Assembly (NCBI RefSeq): GCF_027943255.1
Contig: NC_072897.1
Location: 23,932,044 to 23,996,043 of the forward strand
DNA length: 64,000 bases
Direction: 5' to 3'
Origin: Anastrepha obliqua
Lineage: Eukaryota > Arthropoda > Insecta > Diptera > Tephritidae
Made by a program: the position numbers and the translations under genes. This document shows, one piece after another, positions 39,728 to 50,806 of the stretch (the first letter of the stretch is position 1; every line of letters begins with the position of its first letter). Below the pieces are notes generated by a model, which was not told the DNA's origin, searched no databases, and worked only from the letters and a program-made list of their open reading frames with translations.

Positions 39728-40109
39728 CATTTCTTCGACGTTACTGCAGAAATTTCTATAGGATTCAAGTTTGGCTTGCCGTACTTTTTCTTATATTCTC
39801 TCTGTGTAAGTCGATGATTAGCCCAGTCCTCTTCTGTTTTGGTCTTCAAGGCCTTATTAAGAAGTTTCCTGGACCGTACACGAAGCTTCGACAGTTCAAG
39901 GTTCCACCAAGGAACCGCTTTCCCCTGTCTGCTTTGCCTGAGTGGACACAGTTCCTCAAAGCAATTGATTAAAGTACCTTCTAATTTCTTAGTAGCATCT
40001 TCAATCATTTCTGCTGATTTGAGTTTTTTCAGGTTTGGTAATCGCTCTGTTACAAGCTCACCATACCTGTCCCAGTCCACATTTCGAGGATTCCTACCGG
40101 AAGGTATTG
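39727..40109 (-). pseudogene. LOA-2 C: endonuclease-RT linker
   Basis: Open frame DWDRYGELVTERLPNLKKL..., then VPWWNLELSKLRVRSRKLLNKALKTKTEEDWANHRLTQREYKKKYG, nearly identical to copy B. Frameshift into RT at the same place as B (near 39755). The endonuclease is absent because the copy stops at the inversion point 40109. Confidence 0.75.
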
Positions 40110-40710
40110 ATAGGTCTCAAGTTACTGGATTTTATCCTGTCATCCGATTTGCTCATTCAAAACACTGGTAACAAACCAACTTTTGTTACCAGAAGGAGAC
40201 AAGAGGTGATTGATTTAACACTTACCAATAGGTCAGCTGGAAATCAAATCAACCGATGGCGAGTTTTGGAAGAGGACTCTCTTTCTGATTATCGTCATAT
40301 CGAACTCCGACTGGAAATTGATACAATATCAATACCTTCCGGTAGGAATTCTCGAAATGTGGACTGAAACAGGAATGGTGAGCTTGTAACAGAGCGTTTG
40401 CCAAACCTGAAAAAACTCAAATTAGTAGAAATGATTGAGGATGCAACTAAGAAAATAGAAGGTACTTGAATAAAATGCTTTGAGGAACTGTTCCCACTCA
40501 CGCAAAGTAGACAGGAGAAAGCGGTTCCTTGGTGGAACTCTGAACTGTTGAAACTTCGTGTACGGTCCAGAAAACTTCTTAATAAGGCCCACAAGACCCA
40601 AACAGAAGAGGACTGGGCTAATCATCGACTTACACAGAGAGAATATAAGAAAAAGTACGGAACGCTAAACTTCAATCCAATAGAAATTTCTGCAGTAACG
40701 TCGAAGAAAT
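40110..40710 (+). pseudogene. LOA-2 D: endonuclease C-terminal part and linker
   Basis: Reads LKLLDFILSSDLLIQNTGNK, FVTRRRQEVIDLTLTN, EEDSLSDYRHIEL (the H of SDH replaced by Y) and then the WW linker VPWWNSELLKLRVRSRKLLNKAHK. Stops at 40365-40367 and in the EGT-IKCFEEL region (near 40470). It ends in SAVTSKK followed by the same frameshift as the other copies. Confidence 0.75.
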
Positions 40711-40719
40711 GAGGGAAAC

Positions 40720-41562
40720 AGCGAGACTTTGTCAGGTCCTACATCAAGACCGCTCATCTAGACAGCTGGATTCCATTCGAAAACCTGATGGTTCATACAC
40801 CATTTCCAAATCGTGTTGAAAAGTCTAGAACGAGTGGTGGAGAAACATATTCGAGTGGGAGTATTGCCGAGAAGGCCACTTAGTAGAAATCAACACGCTT
40901 ACCAGAGTGGAAAATCATGTGAATCAGCCTTACACGATCTTGTTAGCAAGATTGAAGCCGGGATGGAAGCTGACGAATACACAATGAGCGTGTTCGTGGA
41001 CATTGAGGGGGCTTTTGATAATGCCAATTTCGGCTCAATATGTTCTTCTGCCGCACGACACGGAGATAATCAAACCATTGTAAAATGGATATTTTCCATG
41101 CTCTCTGAGAGGCTGTTAACCGCTGGAGAGAACAGTGACGAACTAATCACCGTCAGGGCCAAGCAAAGATATACCCAAGGAGGTGTTCTGCCTCCGCTGC
41201 TGTGGTGTTTGGTCGTCCACAATCTGGTTAAGTCCACAACCTGGGAATTATACAGGTTGCAAAGAAATGTATGTTTATGCATCACTGGGGCCATGAGTAC
41301 AACATCTGGTGATGCCCTAAATGCTTTGCTTGATTTGCTTCCCCTGGATCTTAAGATACAACAGGAAGCAATAAAAGCAATGTGTAGACTCCATAAATAT
41401 GGTTTCTGGCACGAAGACGGAACTTCGGGACACAGAGAAATCTTTAAGTTGCTATCTAAGCAGTATCCACTGTTTTTGGCACCTAAAGACGACCTAATAC
41501 CCACAGTTTCATTTAGAAGGAAATTTGATGGACCAATCCAGAATACATGCAGGGAGGTTTGA
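40720..41562 (+). pseudogene. LOA-2 D: reverse transcriptase with two deletions
   Basis: Starts MRETARLCQVLHQDRSS, then loses about 445 bases at ~40808 (between SYTISKS and LKSLERVVEKH), private to this copy. It continues QSGKSCESALHDLV, VFVDIEGAFDNANF and QRYTQGGVLPPLLWCLVVHN, then jumps to VKSTTWELYRLQRN exactly as copy C does. YADD is missing. The open stretch is 40813-41562. Confidence 0.85.
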
Positions 41563-42198
41563 CGGATATTTTCTTTACCGATGAGTCCATGAATGAAATA
41601 GGGTATAGAGCCGGATGGTAGTTAGTCTTATTACGTAGTTTAATTCTGTCGCAAGACAAAACAGGCTTTTTCTTATATGGGTTCCAGGACACTCCGCTGT
41701 TCAAGGGAACGAAATTGCCGATGAATTGGCCAACCGTGGACCAGCGGTTCCTCACAAGGGCCAGAGTCAATAATCGAAATCAGTTCCGCAGGAATCATGA
41801 ATTGGATCAGCGATTATGTAGGCAACCTACATAAAGAGCGCTGGTCCGGTCTAGAACTCTGTAGAACTGCGAAGTGCTTTTTGACAAATCCGAACAGAAA
41901 ACTGTCAAACTTTCTACTAAAACTTCGAAGGAAAGACGTTCGGTTGATGGTCGGTATCATTACAGGACACAACCCATGGGGTCAGCAGTTGACCACCATT
42001 GCAATCATTGAGGACCCAGTGTGCCTGGCATGCTTGGAAGAGGCGGATAGCACGCAGAACTTGATGTGTTCTGCCTTTGCTAGAGCACGACTATGAGTTT
42101 TGGGTTCCGATGTCAAGAGAATGAGTAATATTCGTGCTCTAAATCTGGAGGATATTTACAGATTTGTCAAAGAGTCCGGAAAATGTTCACAGGACTAA
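41560..42198 (+). pseudogene. LOA-2 D: RNase H and zinc tail, decayed
   Basis: The front of RNase H (41560-41690) has several stops and a deletion. GFQDTPLFKGTKLPMNW-type coding in shifted frames corresponds to WVPGHSGVQGNEIADELAN. From 41797 the frame is open again (MNWISDYVGNLHKERWSGLELC...) to the CLACLEEADST motif, where the HFLCECPA element is damaged. Here NRKLSNFLL keeps Ser where B and C have a stop. Confidence 0.7.
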
Positions 42199-42372
42199 CT
42201 ATCTCTATCTCTGTCTCTATTATTTCCTATCTCTTTCTCTGATAGTTTTCTCCTTCCCTCCTTGACTATCTACCCCCTTCAAGAGTCTTAAATACAATGG
42301 GCTTTTTAGCCTGAGTGTTTTAGGTGCCACTAAGTCTTTTGGTGCTCCTTGGCTCGACCTTTTCAAATTTCA

Positions 42373-42851
42373 ATTTTAAAGGAACGCAGTTGTTCTCTAC
42401 GAGATGAGTTTGGCTCAATTTCGTGCTCTCTAGGGGCTGCGGTAAGGGACTACGGTACGTCCGTCACTATATGCAGCATTAACATGGTTCGGGTGCTTGT
42501 CGGTTGTAAATTATAAGCAAAAGTAACAGGAGATCCATGAGAAGTTTAGTAAAATTCGTGTCATCAATCAAATGAGTAATTTATTTTGCCTTTTTTAAGT
42601 ATGACTCTCCAAATACCAACAAAAGTAATTAATTTTGTATAATGTAAAATCTTTGATCTCTTTATTTTTGTATTTTACGCGCAAAAAGGGCCTTTAAAAT
42701 ATTTTTGAAGCATTTTGATTCTCTTTGATAATTTGTGCTATTAAAAGCCATTTTATGGGGCTGCCTGAGAAAAAAAATATTAAGGCATTAGAAAATTATG
42801 GAATGTAAATAATAAAATTATATAATATTAAATAACTATAATAATTGCAAT
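42373..42851. other. AT-rich spacer, nothing recognised
   Basis: About 480 bases with no coding resemblance and no clear repeat structure. Confidence 0.4.
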
Positions 42852-43168
42852 GGCGGCCGCCGTAGCCGAATAGGTTGGTGTTCGGAATTCAGAGAGAACG
42901 TAGGTTCGAACCTCGGTGAAACACCAACATGAAGAAAACAGTTTCTTCTAATAGCGGTCGCCTCTCTCGGCGGTCAATAGCAACCTCCGAGTGTATTTAT
43001 GCCATGAAAAAGCTCCTCATAAAAAATATCTGCCGTTCAGAGTCGGCCTAAAACTGTAGGTCCCTCCATTTGTAGAACAACATCAAGACGCACGCCACAA
43101 AGATGAGAAGGAGATCGGCCAAACACCCAAAAGGGTTGTACGCGCCAATTATATTTATATATATATTA
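42852..43168 (+). mobile_element. tRNA-derived SINE, copy 2
   Basis: Best-preserved promoter of the family: box A TAGCCGAATAGG (42863-42874) and box B GGTTCGAACCTC (42903-42914). The body (ATAGCGGTCGCC, CCGAGTGTATTTATGCCATG, TAGGTCCCTCCATTTGTAGAACA) is shared with the other copies. It ends TACGCGCCAATTATATTTATATATATA, and a mariner is inserted in the TA-rich tail at 43169. Confidence 0.85.
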
Positions 43169-44444
43169 TTAGGTCCGCAACTAAGTTCTCGCTGATGGAA
43201 ATACAACTTTATTCTGAAAAAATGGTTACAAGTGAATCATTGAAAGTATAACCCATCGCTGGCCACTATTTTTCCCCATCTTTCTGGTAGAGCTCGTATA
43301 CCGTCGCGGTAAAACTGTTCATCTTTTGAGGCTTTCCACGGATCAAGCCATTTTTTATGCCTTCATATGAATGGAACTGCTGGTCAGCTAGACCATGTGC
43401 CATCGAAAGGAACAGGTAATAATCAGACGGCGCAATATCTGGAGAATATAGCGGGTGGGGTAGGATTTCCCATTTCGGTGTTTCCAGGAAGGTTTTGACG
43501 GGTTTGGCAACGTGAGCGTTGTCATGCTGTAGAATTACTTTTTCATGCCTCTCGGTGTATTGCGGCCGCTGCTCGCGCAGTGCTCGGCTCAGTCGCACCA
43601 ATTGAAGTCGATAGCGATCCCCAGTGATGGTATCGCTTGGTTTTAACTGTTCATAATAATAAACACCAACTTGGTCGCACCAAATACATAGCATAACCTT
43701 CGCAGCGTGAATATTCCGCCGAGGCGACGACGTAGAAGTATGACCGGGCAGTCACCATAACTTTCTTTTCTTTGGATTGCTGTAATGAATCCATTTTTCA
43801 TCACCCGTCACGATGCGATAAAGAAACCCCTTTCTTTTTTGCCGCTGGAGCAGTTGTTCACAGGCAAAAAAAAAAACAACCTTCAACATCCCTTGGTTTT
43901 AACTCATAAGGAACCCAAGTCCCTTGTTTCTGAACCTTTCCCAAAGCATGCAATCGCTTGGAAATGAATTGGCGGGTAACTCCTAATACTGAAGCAAGCT
44001 CTTCTTGCATTTGACATGGAACTTCATTGACCAATGGCTTCAATTCAGCGTATTCGAAGGTTTTTGGCCTTCCTTCACGCGGACGGTTGTCAACATTAAA
44101 ATCACCGTCCTTGAAGCGACGGAACCAATTTCGGCACGTTGTTTCACTTAAAGCAGCATATCCATAATGTTTTTGTAGCCCTCGATGCGCTTTATCCGCC
44201 GTTTTTTTTCCAATGAAAGAGGAAAATCAGCACTTCCCACAAATTACGATTATCCGGCACAAAATCAGACATTTTCACAAAACCAAAAGTATATGATACC
44301 AAACCAAATCACTAATGTGTCGAAGCAGTTTGTTTACCGCATGTCTAAGCTTGCTTTATGACGTTTAGGTTATGTTAGAATCGACTAGCACACACTGCTG
44401 GCGGCAGCTTTTGACAAACAGCGCTAACTTAGTTGCGCACCTAA
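43169..44444 (-). mobile_element. mariner element, near full length (cecropia-like)
   Basis: 1,276 bp between TA dinucleotides (43167-43168 and 44445-44446). TIRs of about 27 bp begin TTAGGTCCGCAACTAAGTT on the left and TTAGGTGCGCAACTAAGTT (complement) on the right. The transposase is on the minus strand. The element lies in the TA-rich tail of SINE copy 2. Confidence 0.9.
43240..44272 (-). pseudogene. mariner transposase with frameshifts
   Basis: Begins MSDFVPDNRNLWEVL at 44272. After a frameshift near 44200 in a T/A run it continues through ALSETTCRNWFRRFKDGDF and the helix-turn-helix VLGVTRQFISKRLHALGK. The catalytic part (43694-43266) reads LCIWCDQVGVYYYEQL, VILQHDNAHVAKPV (a two-residue loss relative to the usual HDNARPHVA) and PHPLYSPDIAPSDYYLF. 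The end returns to ...VASDGLYFQ after another shift. The D34D residues are visible, but at least three frame changes make it inactive. The subfamily name is from memory. Confidence 0.85.
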
Positions 44445-44482
44445 TACATATACATATGTATATATTTATATAATAATAACAA

Positions 44483-45111
44483 CTAGTATGTAACCCCCGA
44501 AAATTGGGTGGGCTTTTTTCCCACGGAAAGTAAACAGCATATGTGACACTCTTATATATTAAAAGTTATGATGATTAGAAAAGTGTATATTTTTATTCAT
44601 ATGTAATATGTAAGAACTTATGCATATAACATTTTTAAAATTTTTTTCAGTTAAATCAGTAATTTTTTTTTTAACTACTTCATTATAAACTACATTCAAC
44701 GTCAAGTTTTCTTTATTACTCATTTGAACTCGTATATTTTCCCAGGATCTAACCCGGCTTAAAGCAACATAAAGTTGGCCGTGAGCAAAGCAATCCTCCT
44801 TTAAATGAAGCCCCACCCTTGATAATGTTTGCCCCTCGGCCTTATTTATTGTTATGGCGAAGGCTATTATAATGGGAAATTGGCTGCGCTTCAACGTAAA
44901 AGGAAGTGTGGTTTCGCTCGGCTGCAAATTTATACGAGGCAATAGAAATCGCCTTCCCTGAGCCTCTCCTCATAATACTTCCGCGAGCAAACAATTCGGA
45001 TGCATTTGTTTTATGATAAGTGGTGTGCCATTCACCAACACAATTATACATTTTTTTTTTGGCCATTCGTAAAATTTCTTGGATTTGCAAAAGTAAAAAT
45101 TTTGATTTCAC
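44483..45111 (-). mobile_element. Helitron 3' remnant
   Basis: Minus-strand reading contains the last helicase motifs of a Helitron Rep/helicase and ends in CTAG followed by T at 44483, as Helitron 3' ends do. Just inside are C-rich and G-rich blocks (44492-44512) that could pair weakly. The 5' extent is unknown; coding is visible to 45111. Confidence 0.65.
44559..45111 (-). pseudogene. Helitron helicase C-terminus (PIF1-type)
   Basis: The open part (44942-44559) starts PRINLQPSETTLPFTLKRSQ, followed by FPIIIAFAITINKAEGQTL and HGQLYVALSRVRSW, the PIF1-family helicase motifs V and VI as seen in Helitrons. The following ~50 residues are Lys/Asn-rich and probably run into the 3' UTR. Upstream (45111-44940) related coding (NASELFARGSIMRRGSGK) is in another frame. 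The Rep domain is absent. Confidence 0.8.
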
Positions 45112-46516
45112 AGATCTTTACGTTTTAAAAAAATTTAAGAAGAATGGTAAAAAAAATGTTCAAAGTTCATATTCATATATGATTTGATAATGGCTGCATA
45201 CATAAAATTATACATGTACACACATAGAATACAATACAAAGAAAAAAAAACATTTAAAAATGTATATCTGTGTCAAAAAGTTCGTTGGTTTGATGGTTAA
45301 TAGTGTTCTTTTAAATGGCGTTGGGCATCGTCTATTACTATAAAATTTGTCTGAGAATAGCCCAAATACAGTTTACCTTTGAAATAGTATCAAATAAATA
45401 ACTAATATGTCTCTCTCTCCGCATTTTTTAAAACTATTTAAAATTTTGAGTTTTGCAAAAAGGATCAAACGCACACAAAATTTTTAAGTACATACATACG
45501 TTTATATATTGTAGTTCAATTGTACCATATATGAACGAAAACAAAAGAGGATGCTTCTACCAATCATATCCAATACGTGACGTTTCAAACATTTAACACT
45601 TACTTACCTGCTCTATTCCTCCACTTAAAGTAGGAACTCTTCTACGAACTCTTCTTGGTCGTCCTCTAGGCATATTTTAAAATTAAATATGGATGTACTT
45701 TTTTCTTAAAATAAATTCTATTTTGCGTCTGTCCAAAACTCTTTCTAATTAGCACTGTTACCGTTGTTTTAAGTGAATTGACAAATTTCAAGTCAATTAT
45801 CAATTCATACCAATTATTGCCATCACAACAAAATTTTGAAAAAAATTCGCAGCGTCCCAACGGGTTCATGAATACATATTTATTAGTAAAGAGAACAAAA
45901 CAAAACAATTATTGAGAATCCAAATGTATACAATGCTGTGCTCATTAGAAAGAGAGCTAAACAAAGCAAACGTACTCATATATATGCGTATATTTGTGTG
46001 TCATCCCGCTTTGCATAGAGATCGCTGTTATCAATATGAAAATTTTGATAACTTTACACGCAAATATTTCATGAACAAATTAACCAATTTTAATTTTTAT
46101 AATTTCCCCGAAATATGCTCATCAAAACCTTTCTTTTGATATATATTTCATATCTGTACATATTGTAGTTTAGTCAGAATAAGCGCCATGTTTTAAAATA
46201 ATACTATAGATTTTAAAGTACACTTATGTACCTACGCATTTTGGTATTTATAATATAATGTATATGTATATATAATATATGCATTTATGATACGTATGTC
46301 GTTTCTACACCGTGGTCTAGGATACTATTTTTAACACACTTTTATTAGCTCGGGTTGTATGTATGTATGTAACGGAATCTTTGAGCTTAATTTTCACTGG
46401 CTTCTAAAAATTTGATCGACTTGGAATTTTGCACATCTATCAAGGACCAATGACAATGCAATTATTTGATAAAAGTTTTCCATTATCCTTATTAGGATTG
46501 CCAGATTTTTTTTTAC
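45112..46516. other. AT-rich region, one possible small exon
   Basis: Mostly AT-rich, with long (TATA) stretches near 46255-46285. On the minus strand at 45674-45609 a short frame MPRGRPRRVRRRVPTLSGGIEQ is followed by a GTAAGT donor sequence; it could be a first exon of the Helitron or another element. Nothing else was recognised. Confidence 0.35.
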
Positions 46517-47012
46517 CTGTGGGCAAAAAGTAAGGTGAATTTGGTTGTAAAATGAAAAATCTTTATTTATTCTCGTAAATCAATTCCATCTCCTTCAAAA
46601 TAATCCCCTCTCGATGAAATACACTTATGCCAACGATTTTTCCAGTCCCCGAAACATGCCAAATAGTCCACTTTCGGTATAGCCATCACTTATAAACATT
46701 TTTCTGCGACATGGTCGAATCACCAAATGCCTTCTGCAACATTCTAAATGTTTGCACAGTCGAAATTTCATTCCGGAAACAAAATTTGATGGTACTTCTC
46801 TGCTCAATCAAATCAGACATTGTAAAAATCGAAAAATGCACTCTTGGTCGTTTGGTAAACACAAGCGTAAATATACTACTGATAATGACATTCACATGAA
46901 AGTTGGCCCAGATATTATTAACAGTGCTGCCAACTCATGAAAAAAATAACTAGAGCGAAATTTTAATCCCGGGAACTTTGACATATAAATTCACCTTACT
47001 TTTTGCCCACAG
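46517..47012 (-). mobile_element. Internally deleted mariner (496 bp)
   Basis: Inverted ends of about 26 bp (CTGTGGGCAAAAAGTAAGGT on the left, its complement on the right), with TA at 46514-46515 (one extra base) and 47013-47014. The minus strand keeps an N-terminal transposase piece (MSDLIEQRSTIKFCFRNE, MLQKAFGDSTMSQ) fused after a large deletion to a C-terminal end (EDWKxRWHKCI, SRGDYFEGD). Confidence 0.8.
46600..46822 (-). pseudogene. mariner transposase remnant
   Basis: N-terminal helix-turn-helix region from 46820 (MSDLIEQRSTIKFCF...) to NVYK followed by a stop at 46686. After losing the whole catalytic domain it rejoins the C-terminal end (WKNRWHKCISSRGDYFEGD) near 46650-46600. It cannot encode an enzyme. 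Confidence 0.75.
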
Positions 47013-47014
47013 TA

Positions 47015-48955
47015 GTAGATCTTCTGTAGAAGAGTAAGAAAGACAGAGCTAACGCGCGGTCTGCGCATGCCTGCACTCTCCGAGTTAATCTTACTGATTT
47101 CGGGAGTCTACGACTTACTCTTTCGAATTCGAACTTGCTCGGGCACGCGGCACTGCAGTACGAATAGAAGGCTAAAACGTTTTCAGGGTAGTTGCATTCT
47201 CACTTTGTATAGTCTTTACACATGCGTGGATACTACAAGTCTCATACACGCAAATTTACTCTATTCAATGTTCATATAAGATGAAATAATTTTCATATAA
47301 GATGTAATTTTGTTAATTACAATAAAATAATCAAAACTTAAATTTTGAAATTATTTTACGGAACAAAATTTTGGCAAATAAAGAAGAAATTTATCATTAC
47401 CATAATTTCATTAATAAAATTTTATCGATTAAAGTACAATTCACAACAAAAATGAACTAAAAAAACCAAACTGGAACTTTACATCTCGTTTTGATTGTGT
47501 CAATATAATCCACGGTCTCCCTTTTCTGTGCTGAGAGTATCTATTCTGTGTCAAGGCCAATGCTGGCCTTTCTTTGGACATATAGTCGGTAAAGAAGAAA
47601 TTAAATATAACACAATTAAATCGGACTATAAATCACTGACTAAATGAAAACAATAATTTTCATTCAGAAAAACAAGGCTCGACCTTCAATCAATGATCTA
47701 TGTGGGAAAAAGTATGTAACATACTGATTATGTCAGTATATTTTGTTGTTACTTCTCCGTTTCAGCAGTGGGGTAGCCGTTTCTTAGGCTCCCTCCACGA
47801 AACAAGTTCTTCATCCCGATTACTTCTTTATCACGATAACTGCATAGCTTTAGACTCACAGTCGATAAGAAAGGAATTAAATATAACACGAATGTATCGA
47901 ATCATTAATTCACTGACTGCAATGATAACAATAATTTTCGTTCATAATAAAAAATAGTTAAAAAAAAAAAACTAAAAAACACGCTTTTTTGCTAATCGAA
48001 CTAAAAAGTAGAAAATAAAAAATAGTTTAAAAAAACTAAAAAACACGCTTTTATTGCCAATCGAACTAAAAAGTAGAAAATAAATTTTAATGACAAAGAG
48101 ACCTATAATGAAGTAATAGCAAATCGAACGATCAGTCATAGTCAACTACCTCAGAACAGAATTATAACAAAAATTAAGATACAAATAGAATAAATCAAAT
48201 TAGAGTTAAAAGCATTACTTTAATGCCGCAATGAATTTTTGAAGCTTGGTCAATGTGTTTTTTTCACAAAATTGTTTATAATGAGGAAACCATCTTCATT
48301 CATTGCTTTGAATACTGCCTGTAGACCACATATGTGATCCATCATACTACTACTGGGTATAGATAAACCAACCCCACTTAGATGATTTGTTGAGGAGTAT
48401 GATGGATCTTGCCTACTTCTGACAGATGTGCTGGGAATATCGTCTCGAAATTTGTGCTATATATATCCGGCTAAATGCTCCAAACCATCGTATTCCAGGC
48501 CGACAGATTATAGCTCTTCAATCAGCCAGGGCTTTGAAGGATCATTAAACCTTCATAATATAATATCTGTGAAAGGATTGCAATTTTTATATAACACATT
48601 AATTATATGTACTTGTTCTACTTTGTTCTATAGATCCAAAAATTACCTGTAAGTGGTGGTTGTGAGATTCCCAAATCAGGTCTGTCATCTATTTCGACAT
48701 TTGCAGAGTTAGATAATACGCCTTTACTTCTTCCAAGTAAATACATCCTTACACGGTATTTAAATTGCTGCTAGTCTGGGTGATCATGCAACTCAACTTT
48801 GAATCGGATAACGCCAAGAAAGTTTTCAAGAATATCTTGGTTAATTCAATATGTGAGCAGATATTTAACAACTAAACAACTTTTAACATCCGCGAACAAC
48901 ATTTGCAAAGCGTTATTCGATTATATGATTCCTCAAAGCAAACGCTTATTGCTTA
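47015..48955. other. AT-rich intergenic sequence with local repeats
   Basis: No gene recognised. Contains a related pair at about 47585-47670 and 47863-47950 (AAATATAACAC ... CACTGACT ... ACAATAATTTTC) and a 66-bp tandem duplication at 47951-48082. The rest shows no structure I can name. Confidence 0.5.
47951..48082. repeat. Two-copy 66-bp tandem repeat
   Basis: The units 47951-48016 and 48017-48082 both read AAAAATAGTT, poly(A), CTAAAAAACACGCTTTT, then AATCGAACTAAAAAGTAGAA with a few differences. Confidence 0.75.
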
Positions 48956-48959
48956 TGTT

Positions 48960-50798
48960 AGGTTAGGTTATGCCGAAGCCACGCAGAGACCATTTTGGTT
49001 CATAGCGATACCATATCAGAGTCCAATTTAGCGAAAATGTGCATCACTCAAGATGCGCATACTGTTCGCGAATTTAAGGAGTCGCTCGAGCTCCTTTACA
49101 GAGATAGATTCTGCCCTTTCAAAGCTAGAAGCACCCAGGTAGCATAGTCGAGAGAGCCGGACAGTAGTATAGAAGATGCTCCAAGGTTTCTCTTGTACCC
49201 GGCTCATTAAATTTCTTGCAAACGTCGTTAATGGTTAAATTTAGCTTGTAAGCGTGTGCTGCAATTAGGCAGTGCCCTGTTAATATTACCAACTAAAGTT
49301 CTACAGTTTCTTCAATCGAACGATATAACCGATTTAGTTTACTTGTCATCATATGCATGTTTACACCTGGCACCTTTGCAATTGGTTAGGCTGAGCCATC
49401 TGCCTTTTGCCTTTCTTAGCATGTGTTCCTCTAGTTCTTTTTAAATTGTGCGGAGAGGTTTAAGTATCTGACTTATTTGATCCCCTGCAAGTTTCGCGCC
49501 TTGTTTAACAAGTATCTCAGCTTGAAACGCAATACAATTTTTAAATTACTTTTTGAAGCTTAATTCCGCACAATATATGCCAGCGTCAATTCCCTCTTCA
49601 ATTTTCGATCCATCAGTGAGTACACTGATGATGTTACTCCTCGCAACCAAACATTTGCGCCATCCATCGTCTTCGCTAATGGTCTTTAGTGGTTTTCCAA
49701 AACTCATAACTGAAACCATATAGTCTGAATTGACTGTGGCATTCCCAGTAGTAGAGCTATGTGCGAAGGTTCTAGAGGTGAGCTGTTCGGTTGCTTGTAG
49801 CCTTACAGCTGAGTTTGTAGCCTGATTTTCTGCATAGAGATAAATTGGTGTTAGGTTGAGGATAGTCTCGAGAACTGCCGTTCGATGGATTTCATAGCCT
49901 CCGTGATGCAAAGCGCGGGGATCAGTTGAACTTTTACTAATGGCCTGAGATATAGTATGTTTTCTTCTTTACCGCCTTCAACCACACCAGTATGCCATTA
50001 AGTATTATCGGTCTAACAATTGCAGTGTAGAACCAGTGCATAAGAGTGGGTATGCGTGTAAAGCATTTGTGCCCTTCTTCACCCTCTCCTAAACATTGGA
50101 TTTCCACGTCAATTTGTTGTCCATCATTACTCCTAGGTACTTGGTGCAGGATTTCAGGGGTAGAGAGATGCCGTCGACTGAGGGTAATGTTCATGATGGA
50201 ACTTTGTACTTCTTTGCAAAGAGTCCGTTTTTTTCAGCATTGACGCTCAGGCCCTCAATGCTGGCCTAGTTGTGAATTGTTTTAAGAGCGTCGCTCATTA
50301 GAGCGCTTAGCGTAGATAGGCACCTTCTTGTAATAACTATAGCAATGCCATCTGCATATGCAATCAGTTTTGGAGCCTTACCTTCCAATCGCGTGAGTAT
50401 TTGGTTTAGACTAGTAACCAGAAAAGTGGTGATAAGACACGCCCTTGAGAAGTCCTTCTGCGTGCTTCCCTCGTTATAATAGTCTCTTTCCATTCCTTTC
50501 TGCTGTTCAGGGGACTTGCAATCCAGTGATATATGGCAGGATCCATTTCTACACCATTAAGGCTTCCTAAAATAGCGTTAGTTGATACATTGTTGAATGT
50601 TGAAGGGAATATGCTCCTTATATTCAGCGTTGAAGACCAGAGCATGTCGTGCAGTATCCGTGGATTTGCCCTTAATTTACGTGTGTTGTGATTTGACAGC
50701 TCTTAAGGAACTAACCTGTACCCTATGTGATTTGCCAAGAGGTTTTCAAAGATTTTGAGAATGAACGACGTTAAAATAATTTGCCTATAATCTTTCGA
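48960..50798 (-). mobile_element. Non-LTR family X, 3' part
   Basis: Minus-strand LOA/I-type element interrupted at 50799-50806 by a Jockey insertion; its 5' part continues at 55122-55985. It carries RT, RNase H and the C-terminal cysteine motif in decayed form. The 3' end near 48960 holds GGTTAGGTTATG and AGACCATTTTGGTTC, like the X fragment at 35345. Confidence 0.75.
49050..50798 (-). pseudogene. Family X RT second half, RNase H and zinc tail
   Basis: From the Jockey site: SKDYRQIILTSFILKIFENLLA (RT block), then SIFPSTFNNVSTNAIL, TSQGRVLSPLFWLLV and an AYADG in place of AYADD near 50370. The thumb follows (FYTAIVRPIILNGILVWLKAV, near 50000). RNase H begins ISVLTDGSKIEEGIDAGIY (49560-49620). 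The tail near 49260-49130 reads HAYKLNLTINDVCKKF and ETLEHLLYYCPAL. Frames shift several times. The loss of the second active-site Asp alone would abolish RT. Confidence 0.75.
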
Positions 50799-50806
50799 GT
50801 ACAGAT
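50799..50806. repeat. Target duplication of Jockey-1 (left copy)
   Basis: GTACAGAT at 50799-50806 is repeated at 55114-55121 on the other side of the Jockey element. Confidence 0.8.

Larger units (their letters stand above)
37440..40109 (-). mobile_element. LOA-2 copy C, RT active site deleted
   Basis: Minus-strand copy: linker (40080-39727), RT (39700-38501), RNase H and tail (38473-37619), 3' UTR and TTCAAAT-type end at ~37440. A deletion joins WCLVVHN to VKSTTWELHRLQRN near 38820, removing about 160 residues including YADD. The same junction is in copy D. It meets copy D head to head at 40109/40110. Confidence 0.85.
40110..42372 (+). mobile_element. LOA-2 copy D, inverted partner of copy C
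   Basis: Plus-strand copy: endonuclease end (40110-40366), linker to 40710, RT (40740-41540, two deletions), RNase H/tail (41560-42198), 3' UTR and TTTCAAATTTCAATTT end. The part from ~40326 on is complementary to copy C, leaving a ~215-base spacer. It shares the WCLVVHN/VKSTTW deletion with C. Confidence 0.85.

Noticed and set aside
42852..42920. A tRNA gene from box A/box B
   Set aside because: The head does not fold into a full tRNA and the sequence continues into a repeated SINE body.
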